Below, piece after piece: positions 20,307 to 29,345 of a DNA stretch of 64,000 bases; position 1 is the first letter of the stretch, and every line of letters starts with the position of its first letter. Position numbers and translations under genes: made by a program. The stretch lies in NCBI GenBank assembly GCA_963971225.1, contig OZ020269.1, forward strand, positions 79,336,450 to 79,400,449, read 5' to 3'. The stretch is from Melieria omissa. Its lineage: Eukaryota; Arthropoda; Insecta; Diptera; Ulidiidae. A model generated the notes under the pieces. It had not been told where the DNA came from. It searched no databases and worked only from the letters and a program-made list of their open reading frames with translations.

Positions 20307-21853
20307 CAGTGGCTCACACCTTATTTGATACAGTACCTATTTTAAGTTGTTTAATGCAGTAACTTCATACTTAAGAAGTTTATAATAAAAATTTGAATAC
20401 AGGATTGTAGACGGTTTTTCAACGAACTTTTACCAAAAAATTTAATTTGCAAAAAGACTCCTCTTCGCTTCGCAAAGAGCGAATAGCAATATCGCAAGGA
20501 AAATTCCACTCACAGCTTATTTGATACAGGCACTTGTTTGCACTTACAAGCCGATCTTCACGCCGACTTTTATTTTTCTGTCATTTCAATAATGTTCCTA
20601 ATTAGTTTTCTGAAATTTTTAGTCCAATTTCGCAACCTCAAGTGTTAATAAGCAGTTTAAAAAAAATGGGTCGTCGCTCAACAATTAGACAGCGTGAACT
20701 GGTCCTACACCATTACAAGAACGGGCAATCAGTGCGGAAAACTGCTCAACTTGTTAATATGAGTCCATCTACAGTGCAGCATATCATTGAGCGCTTTGTA
20801 CATGAAAATCGGGTGGAAGATAAGGGTAGAACTGCACCAAACATAATATTCAATGAATCTGACGAGCGTTATATTGTCCGTAAAGTAAAGGTCAACCCGA
20901 AGGTATCGGACCCAAAGCTAGCTATTGAAGTTCAGGATAAATTGGGGAAGTCATGCAGTGCTGAAACCATCCGCCGTGTGCTTCGCGAGCATGATTTCAA
21001 TGGCCGAGTAGCTCGCAAGAAGCCTTTTTTAAGCAAGAAAAATAAAAAAGCCGGCTTGCCGTTGCGAAACAACATATGGACAAGACTTCTGACTTCTTAA
21101 ACACCGTCATCTTTGCGGACGAGTCCAAGTTCAATGTTTTTGGGTCCAACGGATTGTCATACGTTTAGCAGAAACCAAATACTGAACTTAACAAAGAAAA
21201 CCTGAAAGCTACTGCTAAGCATGGTGGCGGTAGTGTGATGGTTTGGGCTTAATTGAGGGAATAATGGACAAAAATAAGTACCTGAGTATATTAAAAACCA
21301 ATTTGCTTCAAAGTGCCGAGAAACTTGGTATACGCGAAAACTTTCGGTTTTACCAAGACAACGACCCAAAGCATACGTCGTATATTGGGAAAACCTGGCT
21401 CATTTGGAACTGCCCCCACGTAGTAGCACCACCAGCACAATCACCCGACCTGAACGCCATCGAAAATTTGTGGGCCTTGCTGGACAACAATATTCGCAAA
21501 CAGAAAATATCAAACAAGAATGACTTGCAAAATGCATTACAGGAGGAATGGCATAAAAATACACAAAAGCTTGTCGATTCCATGTCAATCAAAGTCCAGG
21601 CTGTTGAAAAGGCGAAAGGCTACCACACTAAATGTTAAAAATATCAAATAAACCACTAGTTTGTAAGAATTTTACGACTGAATAGAACTGTATCAAATAA
21701 GCTGTAATCTCAAATTTAGTCGAATTTTTAATTTGGGGTCATTTGATTTTAAATGGCGAATTTGAGTTCAGTTCTTCAGTTCAGTTCAGTTTTTCAGTTG
21801 TATAAATTGCAATTTTAAAACCGATACTGTATCAAATAAGCTGTGAGCCACTG
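20307..21853 (+). mobile_element. Tc1-like transposon, 1547 bp, full length but decayed
   Basis: Inverted ends CAGTGGCTCACANCTTATTT continuing GATACAGTA (20307 on and complement of 21825-21853), flanked by TA (20305-20306, 21854-21855). A third near-copy of the end word (GCTTATTTGATACAGG) lies at 20516. The right-hand TA is shared with the second mariner, which begins at 21856. Confidence 0.9.
20666..21638 (+). pseudogene. Tc1-like transposase (DD34E) pseudogene
   Basis: The frame opens with MGRRSTIRQRELVLHHYKNG and a helix-turn-helix (SVRKTAQLVNMSPSTVQ). It shifts near 21055 into QHMDKTSDFLNTVIFADES (first Asp), has a TAG at 21166-21168 probably replacing Trp, and shifts again near 21248 after HGGGSVMVW. 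The last frame contains YQDNDPKHTS (second Asp) and SPDLNAIENLW (Glu), with 34 residues between them. The three lesions make it inactive, yet every domain of a normal Tc1 transposase (about 340 aa) is present. It could be an old relative of Tc1-family elements active elsewhere in the genome. Confidence 0.9.
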
Positions 21854-21855
21854 TA

Positions 21856-22667
21856 ACACTTCGTTCAATAATGTGTGTGACTAACTAATTAGAACACATT
21901 TTTTTGCCAAAATTCGTTTTTATTCATCAACACAGTCCCCTTTTAGGGAGATACAATCATTCCAACGCTTTTCCAATCTTTCGATACCGCCTTTGTAGAA
22001 CGATTTTTCTTTGCCTTCAAAATAGGCGTTAGTTTCGGCGATTACTTCATCATTTGAGCCAAATCTCTTACCACGGAGCATCTTCTTGAGGTCTGCGAAG
22101 AGCCAGTAGTCGCTGGGGGCCAGATCTGGAGAATACGGGGGATGAGGAAGCAATTCGAAGCCCAATTCATGCATTTTTGCCATCGTTTTCATCGACTTGT
22201 GACACGGTGCATTGTCTTGGTGAAACAACACTTTTTTCTTCTTCATATGGGGCCGCTTAATCGCGATTTCTTCTTTCAAACGTTCCAACAACGCTATATA
22301 ATAGTCGCTATTGATTGTTTTCCCTTTCTCAAGATAGTCGATGAATATTATTCCGTGCACATCCCAAAATACTGACGCCATAACCTTGCCAGCCGATGTT
22401 TGTGCCTTTGGACGCTTTGGGCGGCTTTCACCGGTTGCATGTCACTCAGCAGACTGCCGATTTGACTCTGGAGTGAAATGGTGGATCCATGTTTCATCCA
22501 TTGTGATGTACCGACGCAAAAACTCCGACTTGTTGCGCATAAACATGTCCAAACAGCTCTTTGAATCATCGATTCGTTGTTGTTTTTGCTCCGGTGTGAG
22601 CAAACGCGGCACCCATTTCGAAAACACCTTTTTCATAACCAAATGTTCGTGTATTATGGTGTGTACG
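21856..22667 (-). mobile_element. second mariner copy, 5'-truncated
   Basis: The 3' inverted end (ACACTTCGTTCAATAATGTG at 21856) and the C-terminal two-thirds of the transposase are nearly identical to the element at 15747-17040. Similarity stops abruptly at about 22667. The 5' end and its inverted repeat are missing, so this copy cannot move. Confidence 0.92.
21920..22660 (-). pseudogene. mariner transposase, broken copy
   Basis: Corresponds to residues from about 104 to 349 of the intact transposase at 15926-16975. A TGG to TGA change (complement of about 22441-22443, after SAE) creates a nonsense codon, and the N-terminus is lost. The catalytic motifs TMDETW, HQDNAPCH and PDLAPSDYW all remain. 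Only a handful of residues differ from the intact copy, so separation was recent. Confidence 0.92.
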
Positions 22668-22799
22668 CCAAAGGCGACCTACATGACCATCCGTCGCCGC
22701 TTGAATTCTAGTATCGATTTCGCGGCATTCTACTAGGTAGTGTTCTTCGATAATCTCTAAAAAAAATGTATTATTCTCTGTTTCTTTATTGTTGTAACA

Positions 22800-23420
22800 A
22801 TATATTTCCGTACCTAGGACGGATTAAACACATACTCTGCAATGAAGCTAATGCGCAATCGACTAATGACGATGTACTTGGCATTACTGCTCCGGACTCA
22901 GATTAAGTTCTGAGCCACAGCATCCTTAGAGATGTTTTCGACACAGAGGACATTTCGACAGAAGAGCAGCTTGATGTAAATTCATTATTTTTCTATTTCT
23001 TCTTTAACTCATTAAATAATCCTTCACAGTTCGAAGATCAGCAAGAACATGACACCTTAATGGAGGAAGTAACCCCATTAAGGTATGTCGAATTCGACGG
23101 CCTCGAAAATTTCGCAGGGTACATCGTTACCAAAATGAAACTTTGAAACTACGGGTTTCGGACGGCGTCTGCCGGCGATGAAAGTTATACATATGTTAAT
23201 CTCCTTTCAGAGGGGGGGATTACGTAAGCCAACTTCCGAATTCCTACATACCATATATTACAAATTTCGCCGACATTAACGGTGAAAGTTTGGTGGAAAC
23301 ACCAAACTACATGGAAAACTTATTAACTAACAGTCAAAATTGTACGGTATTAGAGCAACGTATTGCGAAGCGTTTCTTTTTAGGCGAACATTTTTTAGGA
23401 TACGGTTTTTGAACAGCAAT
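22800..23420 (+). pseudogene. P-element/THAP9-like transposase, C-terminal relic
   Basis: Text such as FDGLENFAGYIVTKMK (about 23092-23139), then VNLLSEGGDYVSQLPNSY and INGESLVETPNYMENLLTN, follows the C-terminal layout of P-like transposases (LExxAGYIxxK, LSEGG, a final Cys and FF). Upstream, exon-like pieces (HILCNEANAQSTNDDVLG; FDTEDISTEEQLDV before GTAAAT, and EDQQEHDTLMEEV after TTCACAG at 23028) suggest introns. Several stops break the frame. It may or may not belong to the same family as 12430-13265. Confidence 0.5.
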
Positions 23421-23657
23421 TTAAAAACACAAAAAAATGAATATTAATAAGAAATTAAAAAAAAAACATTACATAGTCATTTAATAATATTACTAAATAA
23501 AATGAATTAGTCACATTGAAATGTGTATTTCGTGTTTATTTTAAAAAAGATCTAAGAATCCTTAGAACCTAAAATAGCCCTAATTCAGTAGTACATCGAA
23601 GTGGCATCACGACGCAAGCTTTTGACAAATACGAGAAACGTCAATAAACACGTTTAA

Positions 23658-24385
23658 GGGGCACAACTAGTTTGACCGCATGAAAAAAGGAGATTTTTTG
23701 TGAATTTTGAATTTTGTGAAGTATTGCATCGAATGTTTTAAAATTTTTCAGATATATTTATGCATAAATACTGAATACAAAGTAATTTTTTCAAATGAAA
23801 ATATTCGATTTTCAGCAAGTTATCCACCATCTCCTGAGTCTTCAAAAAAAAAAAAACGTTCTCCCACTGCTGCAGTGATTGTAGCCTTCGCAGTGCCTGA
23901 AATCAAAAAAACCAAAAATTTTACTTAACTAGGTTATATTTCCTATACAATGACCCTCGGTTGTAAAAAAAATAAAATGCACCAAAATGGCGGTTTTTTG
24001 AAAAAAAAATTAAAATTTTGCTGAAAAATCTGACGGTTTCTGGCCTGGCATAATTATACTTTTCATCCTATCATTAAACTGGAGGGTCATTGTATGGAAA
24101 AAAAAATACACAATAAGCTAAAAAAAGACCCAAGTCGATCGGATGTTTTGTTATAAAGTTACAGCTGCAGCAAATTTGAAAAATGTAGTTTTGAGAAAAA
24201 CGCGTTTAAAGTTTTAAAACCGTGTTACCGCGTAGTGAACGACACGGATTTGAGGCTCTGTATCTCAGAGACTTTTACGAATTCGACAAAATCCGTTCGT
24301 TTACTTTTTCTATGATAGTTATACTATAAAAATATGAAATAAAACAAAAAACGAAATTTTCAAAATTTCAAACTAGTTGTGCCCC
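23658..24385. mobile_element. TTAA-flanked non-autonomous element, 728 bp
   Basis: Perfect 18-bp inverted ends GGGGCACAACTAGTTTGA sit immediately inside TTAA (23654-23657 and 24386-24389). A TTAA duplication with short ends fits piggyBac- or Kolobok-type elements; GGGG ends favour Kolobok slightly. No transposase is encoded. A similar end, TGCCCCCCTTAA, occurs alone at 28146-28157. Confidence 0.7.
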
Positions 24386-24388
24386 TTA

Positions 24389-24812
24389 AGGCTTGATTAC
24401 ACGTAACGAGTAGAGTGAGAAGACAGCAACTCGAACGAGTACTCGTTTCGTCTAAACGGTAAGGCGAGTTCTTGATTGAGTCAGTCACCGATGAAAGTGG
24501 CGAGAGAGCCACTAGAATCACATTTTTTATGCTAGGCCGAGCGACCACTACTTTACCGTTATATTTTTCTCTTTTCGCAGCGATTCGCGCAATCGCTCGT
24601 GACATGCGGTATGCGTCACACACCACTTTTCGCTCGGTTGAGTTTAATTGCGCGAGTTGCTTAGTTCATTTTGTGCATTGTAAAACCGAACTGACTCGCC
24701 GCGTGTCGAAATACGTTTGAACAACTCGTCGCTTTTGCTCGCTATCCCAATTTGTTCGGCCTAGTACCATTTTGATGTCTCGTCACTCGACTCGTTACGT
24801 GTAATCAAGCCT
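24389..24812. mobile_element. MITE, 424 bp, abutting the previous element
   Basis: Inverted ends AGGCTTGATTACACGTAACG continuing AGT (24389 on and complement of 24785-24812), with TTA on both sides (24386-24388, 24813-24815), compatible with the TWA duplication of PIF/Harbinger. The interior has no coding frame. The left boundary falls inside the TTAA of the neighbouring element, so the exact first base is ambiguous by one or two positions. Confidence 0.65.
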
Positions 24813-25035
24813 TTAGTGTCACAACAAATGACAGCGGTTCTACCTTCTATTTTTGTATCATGGTTTTTATGTATGTACTATACATACATTTTGAAAATTA
24901 TTTCGTTAAGTTAACTATTTATATTTTTGCGTGTTTAAAAATACTCAATACTTTCTTTTAGTATTCACTTTTCAAAGGTAACAAGTACTTAAAAATTTTG
25001 CCTCTGGCAACATATAAACTACTTGCAACCCTTTT

Positions 25036-25135
25036 ATTAAGTCAAATTAATCTGAATTAACGCACTTTTTGTGGTATTGCCTTAGTTATTTGTGCTAAAT
25101 TAATTTTTATGGCTCCCAATGGATAATTTAAGGGT
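25036..25135 (+). repeat. dispersed repeat, copy 1
   Basis: A segment of about 95 bp around TGTGGTATTGCCTTAGTTATT and ATGGCTCCCAATGGATAA recurs at 51955-52050 with moderate divergence. The element type is unknown. It sits just before an LTR-like sequence here. Confidence 0.6.
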
Positions 25136-25263
25136 GTAACCAGTGGGTTATTTATAAACATAAAAGTGCCATCTAGTTGACATTCGGGGTTATATAAATA
25201 TATATAAGCGCCATCTATTTGTAGTTTTAACTGTAGTTTAATTTGTAGTTTAATTTGTAACTC

Positions 25264-25575
25264 TGTAACAGTCACTGTAAACGCACTTTAAGTCAAACAT
25301 GTTGTATAAAAGAGCGTATCGAGCAGAAGCTCGTTCACTTTGTTTCGGGGATTAGCGACGGCAGCACGGAAAGAACACGAGTTCGTGGACAGCGAAGGCT
25401 GGCCCGCTCTCATGTGTCTTGAAGTGACTCCGCTCGCACTCGACTTGGTCAACAGCGACAGCTGGTCCCGCGCCATCGAAGTATCCATGCTTACCAAGAA
25501 GCATGTGCAAAAAATGTTTGTATAGTGAGTAAGAGGTTTTAAATAAAATTGCTTGATTTAATTTTTAATTGTTTT
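25264..25575 (+). repeat. probable solo LTR of a gypsy-related family
   Basis: The stretch has an LTR-like layout: TGTAACAG start, TATAAAAGAGCG box (25307-25318), GTGGACAGCGAAGGCTGGCC (25385-25404, the same word as in the LTRs at 2694 and 4927) and an AATAAA near 25541. No internal coding sequence follows. The exact ends and a target duplication were not established, so it may be a fragment. Confidence 0.5.
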
Positions 25576-25584
25576 ACTTTTCAG

Positions 25585-26340
25585 GATATATTTCGCCAAA
25601 ACACATCTCAATTGGTCGGTCAGTAAGTGGAGACCTGTCTTATTTAGCATTTAGAGGAGAGCAAGTGAAATTGCTATACGTAACGTTCGCCACAAGGTGG
25701 GAGAAAGGCTCAATCCACGTTACTGCAAAGGAACTGTAAGCCTAGGCGTATAAGGAGACGCAGGCCGCGCAACACAGCACAGGGCAGCGCAACGCAAATT
25801 GAACTGTGTTACGCAGCAAATGTTTGAACAGCGTATACGAATCTCGGAAAACCAGCACACGTGTTCCGTATTCATTCCATAAACCCAGTAATATGAGTTA
25901 TTTGTCTGAATCAGACTTTGAAATATAACCTATATAATATAATTTGAGTGTAATATGGGCTGTCCACGCACTTTTTCAATTTATTCTTCAATTTTTGCAA
26001 GAGAACGTGTCGGCTGCGCGTAGGAAACTGTATTTCAACTACAACGCGACGCAGTTGTGCGCAGGCACGTCTCTCCGCCGCACGCGACTATGTCGCTGTA
26101 TACGCTGTCATATGGTACTGCATTATTTACAAAAAATTGAACTACGCTGAGCTGTGCTGCGTGTGCGGTCTGCGTGTCCGTATACGCCTAGGCTAAAGCA
26201 TGGCGGCGGGAGTGTTATGAATTGGACATGCTTCTCTGATGTTGGTCTTGGCCTTGTACACGAAATTTCTACAAAAACGGATCGCTTTGTCTATAAGGAT
26301 ATTTTAGAAAACCAGATACTGCCCAGGAAGCGCAGCCTTC
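25585..26340 (+). pseudogene. Tc1-like transposase fragment split by a MITE
   Basis: The left part reads FAKTHLNWSVSKWRPVLFS (first Asp region, then a stop) and, in another frame, HKVGERLNPRYCKGT. The MITE at 25740-26192 interrupts the next codons. The right part continues VKHGGGSVMNWTCFSDVGLG and DRFVYKDILENQILP. Removing the MITE and one TAA copy restores a continuous frame across the junction. Both ends of the Tc1 element and the second Asp/Glu are missing. It is a different family from the Tc1 element at 20307. Confidence 0.8.
25740..26192. mobile_element. PIF/Harbinger-type MITE, 453 bp, inside a Tc1 pseudogene
   Basis: Inverted ends GCCTAGGCGTATANGGANAC and on for about 50 bp (25740 on, complement up to 26192), with a TAA duplication on each side (25737-25739, 26193-26195). 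A TAA/TTA duplication and ends of this kind fit PIF/Harbinger. The interrupted coding frame confirms both boundaries. Confidence 0.85.
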
Positions 26341-26901
26341 CTTCCTTCCTAAAAACCTTGCAAATTACCCAAGTTCAATGATTCCCAACCCAAGTAACTT
26401 CTATCCCATTCACTCCGCAATTAAGCGCTGTACGGCTGTAAAAAGAAAACAAATTTACAGCTACACGGTGCATTAGTGACGTCTGCAAGGGGAAGCGAAC
26501 GATTGCGAAAAAACAGCGCACCAAATTGATCCAGCGAGGTCCCCAACCATTCTGCTGTAACCCCCTCACACAATAGATGGCGCTACGAGCGGTAGCTCGA
26601 AAAAACGGAGGCGACGTTCCTAAGCGCCGTTCGATGGCAGCCCCATCATTTAGGAATACCTGAGCAGCCCAAACACCTACCCTGGCAGAACAACACAACC
26701 GATTAACGAAACCAACACAAGGTTCTATTGTGAAGGCCTTATCCTCCAAGGAACAAAAAGATAACTTCAGCCTAAAGGAATATAAAAATGGGGACAGAAT
26801 TCATTTTTGGAAATAGAAGAAAGTGGGTCAGGAAAGACCTGTGTGTCTATGTGCGGCAGGGGATTCACCGTCGTCGGCCTTCTCAGCAGATTTAAATTGA
26901 C
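26341..26901. other. non-coding or unrecognised
   Basis: A 124-codon minus-strand frame (26375-26749) shows no domain I recognise. The area has somewhat higher GC than its surroundings and may belong to an unidentified repeat. Confidence 0.3.
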
Positions 26902-27345
26902 TTATTCCCATAATTTGGAATTTTTATTTAATTTAATCAACAGAACTATTTGTAGAGATTCAGAAGAGAAATTAAATCTTGGTCCGTCCAATTTAAGTGC
27001 AGAAAATCCTCTTTCAACACTTACTTGAGTAGCGGGCGCGCTGTCTATAACCTTTGCCAATTGGTACAAGTGAGGAAGTGCATATTTTCTTTCTTCCAAA
27101 TATTCCATTATATCGATATCTATACTAATTGGCTTGGGTTTGTAATGCGTAATTTCTGTTATTGCCTTTTTCAAGCAGTCGTCTTCCTCATCTGATTTGT
27201 CGTTTGAAGTAACTTCTATATTGTTTAAGAAAGAACTCAGTAACGAAGAAGTATTTTCAGATACGTCGATTTGACAGTATTGCGTATCCACATCTGTTGA
27301 TTTTTGTTGAACCCGCTGACGTTTCTGCAAAGTAAAGTGTTCCAA
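26902..27345 (-). pseudogene. hAT transposase C-terminal fragment
   Basis: A 147-codon minus-strand frame ends with the hAT dimerisation domain: KYALPHLYQLAKVIDSAPAT, then QVSVERGFSALKLDGPRFNF and SLQIVLLIKLN. The upstream acidic stretch is linker-like. The DDE/RNase H-like core is missing, so only the last part of the gene is here. It differs from the hAT remnants at 14120 and 20155. Confidence 0.75.
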
Positions 27346-27461
27346 CTAATTAACCTTCCACTGTGAGATTAGACATTTAAGGGAAATCGAATTTTGTGTT
27401 ATTGGCTTTAACTATAATTTAGGATCAATAGAGTCTGAATTTTACTAACTTTTTATTATTT

Positions 27462-27502
27462 ACTGTACTTTTACTGTACTGTACTGTACTGTATATTTTA
27501 CT
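27462..27502. repeat. (ACTGT)n microsatellite
   Basis: About six units of TACTG/ACTGT, partly interrupted. Confidence 0.8.
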
Positions 27503-28476
27503 GTACAAAAAAAGAAAGAGACAGGAACAATCCGTTTGGAACATCTGTAGGTATTAGTTAAAAGTTAAAAAAAAAGTTATACATAAAAAAAATTAAAAAT
27601 GGCAAACATCTTCCGAGGCTTGATTTAAAAAAAGACGTCTTCCCGTCCACACGATGCCGTCCGAAGTTAAAGTCTGAAACATACATATATCAAATTAATC
27701 AGCAGGCTTGTCGCAAGTGCGTGAACCTCAAAAACTATAAACATTTTCAAAATTTAGCAACAAAGCCATATAAACTACAAAAAAGTTCGTTTATTCTTAC
27801 TTTTCTTTATTAAAAAAAACAGTAAAAAATATTTTTTTTAATAGATTTCAGAGGTTCATGCACTTCTCTGTTCAATATCCTACAAAACGAGTATATATTC
27901 GTGTAGATCGGTTCAGTATTTTTTTTTTATCATGTGGACGGACTACAAAAACGTGTTTATGAGGAAACGCGTTCCAAAGTTATTCGGAACACCTGGTGTG
28001 GCTGAGCGCGCGTCGATGAAAAGAACTGTGTCTCCGAAAGTTTTCAGAGTTCGACTTTGAAACTTTGCAATAATGTTCTCGGATAATATACCTTTCGATT
28101 AAAGCAAAAAAAAAATCGATTTTTTGAAACCATTTCATGGAGTGCCCCCCTTAAATGGTTTCTAGCCATCACTAAAGGAATGGTTTCTATTGCCAAAATC
28201 TCTCACAGTCGAGGGTTCCAATATATCGTCAAAAACAATATTTTCATTCTCTAATAAAATGCTTTTCTTTTTATCTGAAAAATCCGCAAGCAAACTGCTT
28301 TTATCACATTGCATTACCTTTATTTATTGTTATGATAAAACTTATAACTGTTACAGGGCCCGTAACAACGATTAAAACAAATAATTTTTTTTTTCTAAAA
28401 CAAGCTATTTCTTGTTTTTATTAGGTATTTGGATACGGGATCATCGTTCAAAACTCTCGCATTCACTCAAATTGTA

Positions 28477-28545
28477 ATGTAATGTAATGATTATGGGTTG
28501 GGCAACGCCCTCGTGCACCGCAACCTGAGAGGTTTATTGTGCCCC
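28477..28545 (-). mobile_element. 69-bp truncated retroposon with 14-bp target duplication
   Basis: A 69-bp insert is flanked by TCACTCAAATTGTA (28463-28476 and 28546-28559). On the minus strand it ends with a repeated TTACA tail, so it is probably the extreme 3' end of a LINE or SINE inserted by target-primed reverse transcription. The source family is not identified. Confidence 0.75.
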
Positions 28546-28589
28546 TCACTCAAATTGTACGCAAAACCACGATTTGAGAAATTTTCTAG

Positions 28590-29115
28590 TCGCACAGCAT
28601 AAATGCACTTACAATACTGCTGACCTTCTTGTAGTTGAAGTATTGCGAGTCTGATTTGGGTGGGCAAGTGATGCGGATATGTTTTCCGTCAAGTGCCCCC
28701 AAGCAATTCGTCAACCTGGCCTTTTGAAAAAATTATTGGCAGTTTCCATCCACTCTGCCTTATTTAGAGGAGACACATAAAGCGATGCTAAAACCTTCCA
28801 CAAAATCTCACATGTCTTAAGAACAATACTTCTTGTCGTTTCCAGACCAGATTCTGAGTTTCATAGATAGCACGTGTTGTCGACATCCATGAGCCAAGAA
28901 ACTAAAAATGGAAATAGGAAGTTCTGATGACCGTCAGTTGATTGCACTTACTTCAGTGTAATGTAGATATAGGCTCGAAAGGCTTTCTTCATCAGCGTTT
29001 TTGCAGCCACGGCTCGATCAAGTTAAGCAATGTTGTGAACTGCTCGTACGACATCCTGGTAGATTTGAACGAGGCATTCGATATTGGATATTGCATCATA
29101 TCAGAAGTGTTGTTT
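28590..29115 (-). pseudogene. PIF/Harbinger transposase relic
   Basis: On the minus strand, FKSTRMSYEQFTTLLNLIEP (about 29040-29099) begins the transposase. LKTCEILWKVLASLYVSPLN and EWMETANNFFKR follow, then LTNCLGALDGKHIRITCPPK with the first catalytic Asp in GALDGKHIR, and SDSQYFNYKKV (about 28620-28655). There are stops and frame changes between blocks, some possibly introns (acceptor- and donor-like signals near 28640 and 28950). The second and third catalytic acids are missing here. The element was later hit by the small retroposon at 28477-28545. Confidence 0.75.
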
Positions 29116-29286
29116 TGATGTTTAACTTTAATTTTCATTTAACAAACATAATTGATTCTTAAAACATTAACAAGTTTCTTAAAACATTACTTAATATTCG
29201 CCGATTCGTGTGAAGGCGTTCATGCATGATTTAAACGATTTTGTTATACTTCGCTTCTAATGCTTCTTCAGAAAGCATACTAACTT

Positions 29287-29345
29287 TACTTAACTGGCCA
29301 TAACAACCCGTTACCGGATTTCGGCCTGCCGGAAAAGCTATCTCC
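29287..29345 (-). pseudogene. LINE 3'-terminal coding fragment
   Basis: The minus-strand sequence shares CGGTAACGGGTTGTTATGGC and neighbouring bases with 32795-32833, where it encodes the last residues of a LINE reverse transcriptase (RVVMA). It is a second 3' terminus of the same LINE family. Confidence 0.6.

Noticed and set aside
26375..26749. 124-codon minus-strand frame
   Set aside because: No domain recognised and no supporting context; not called as a gene.
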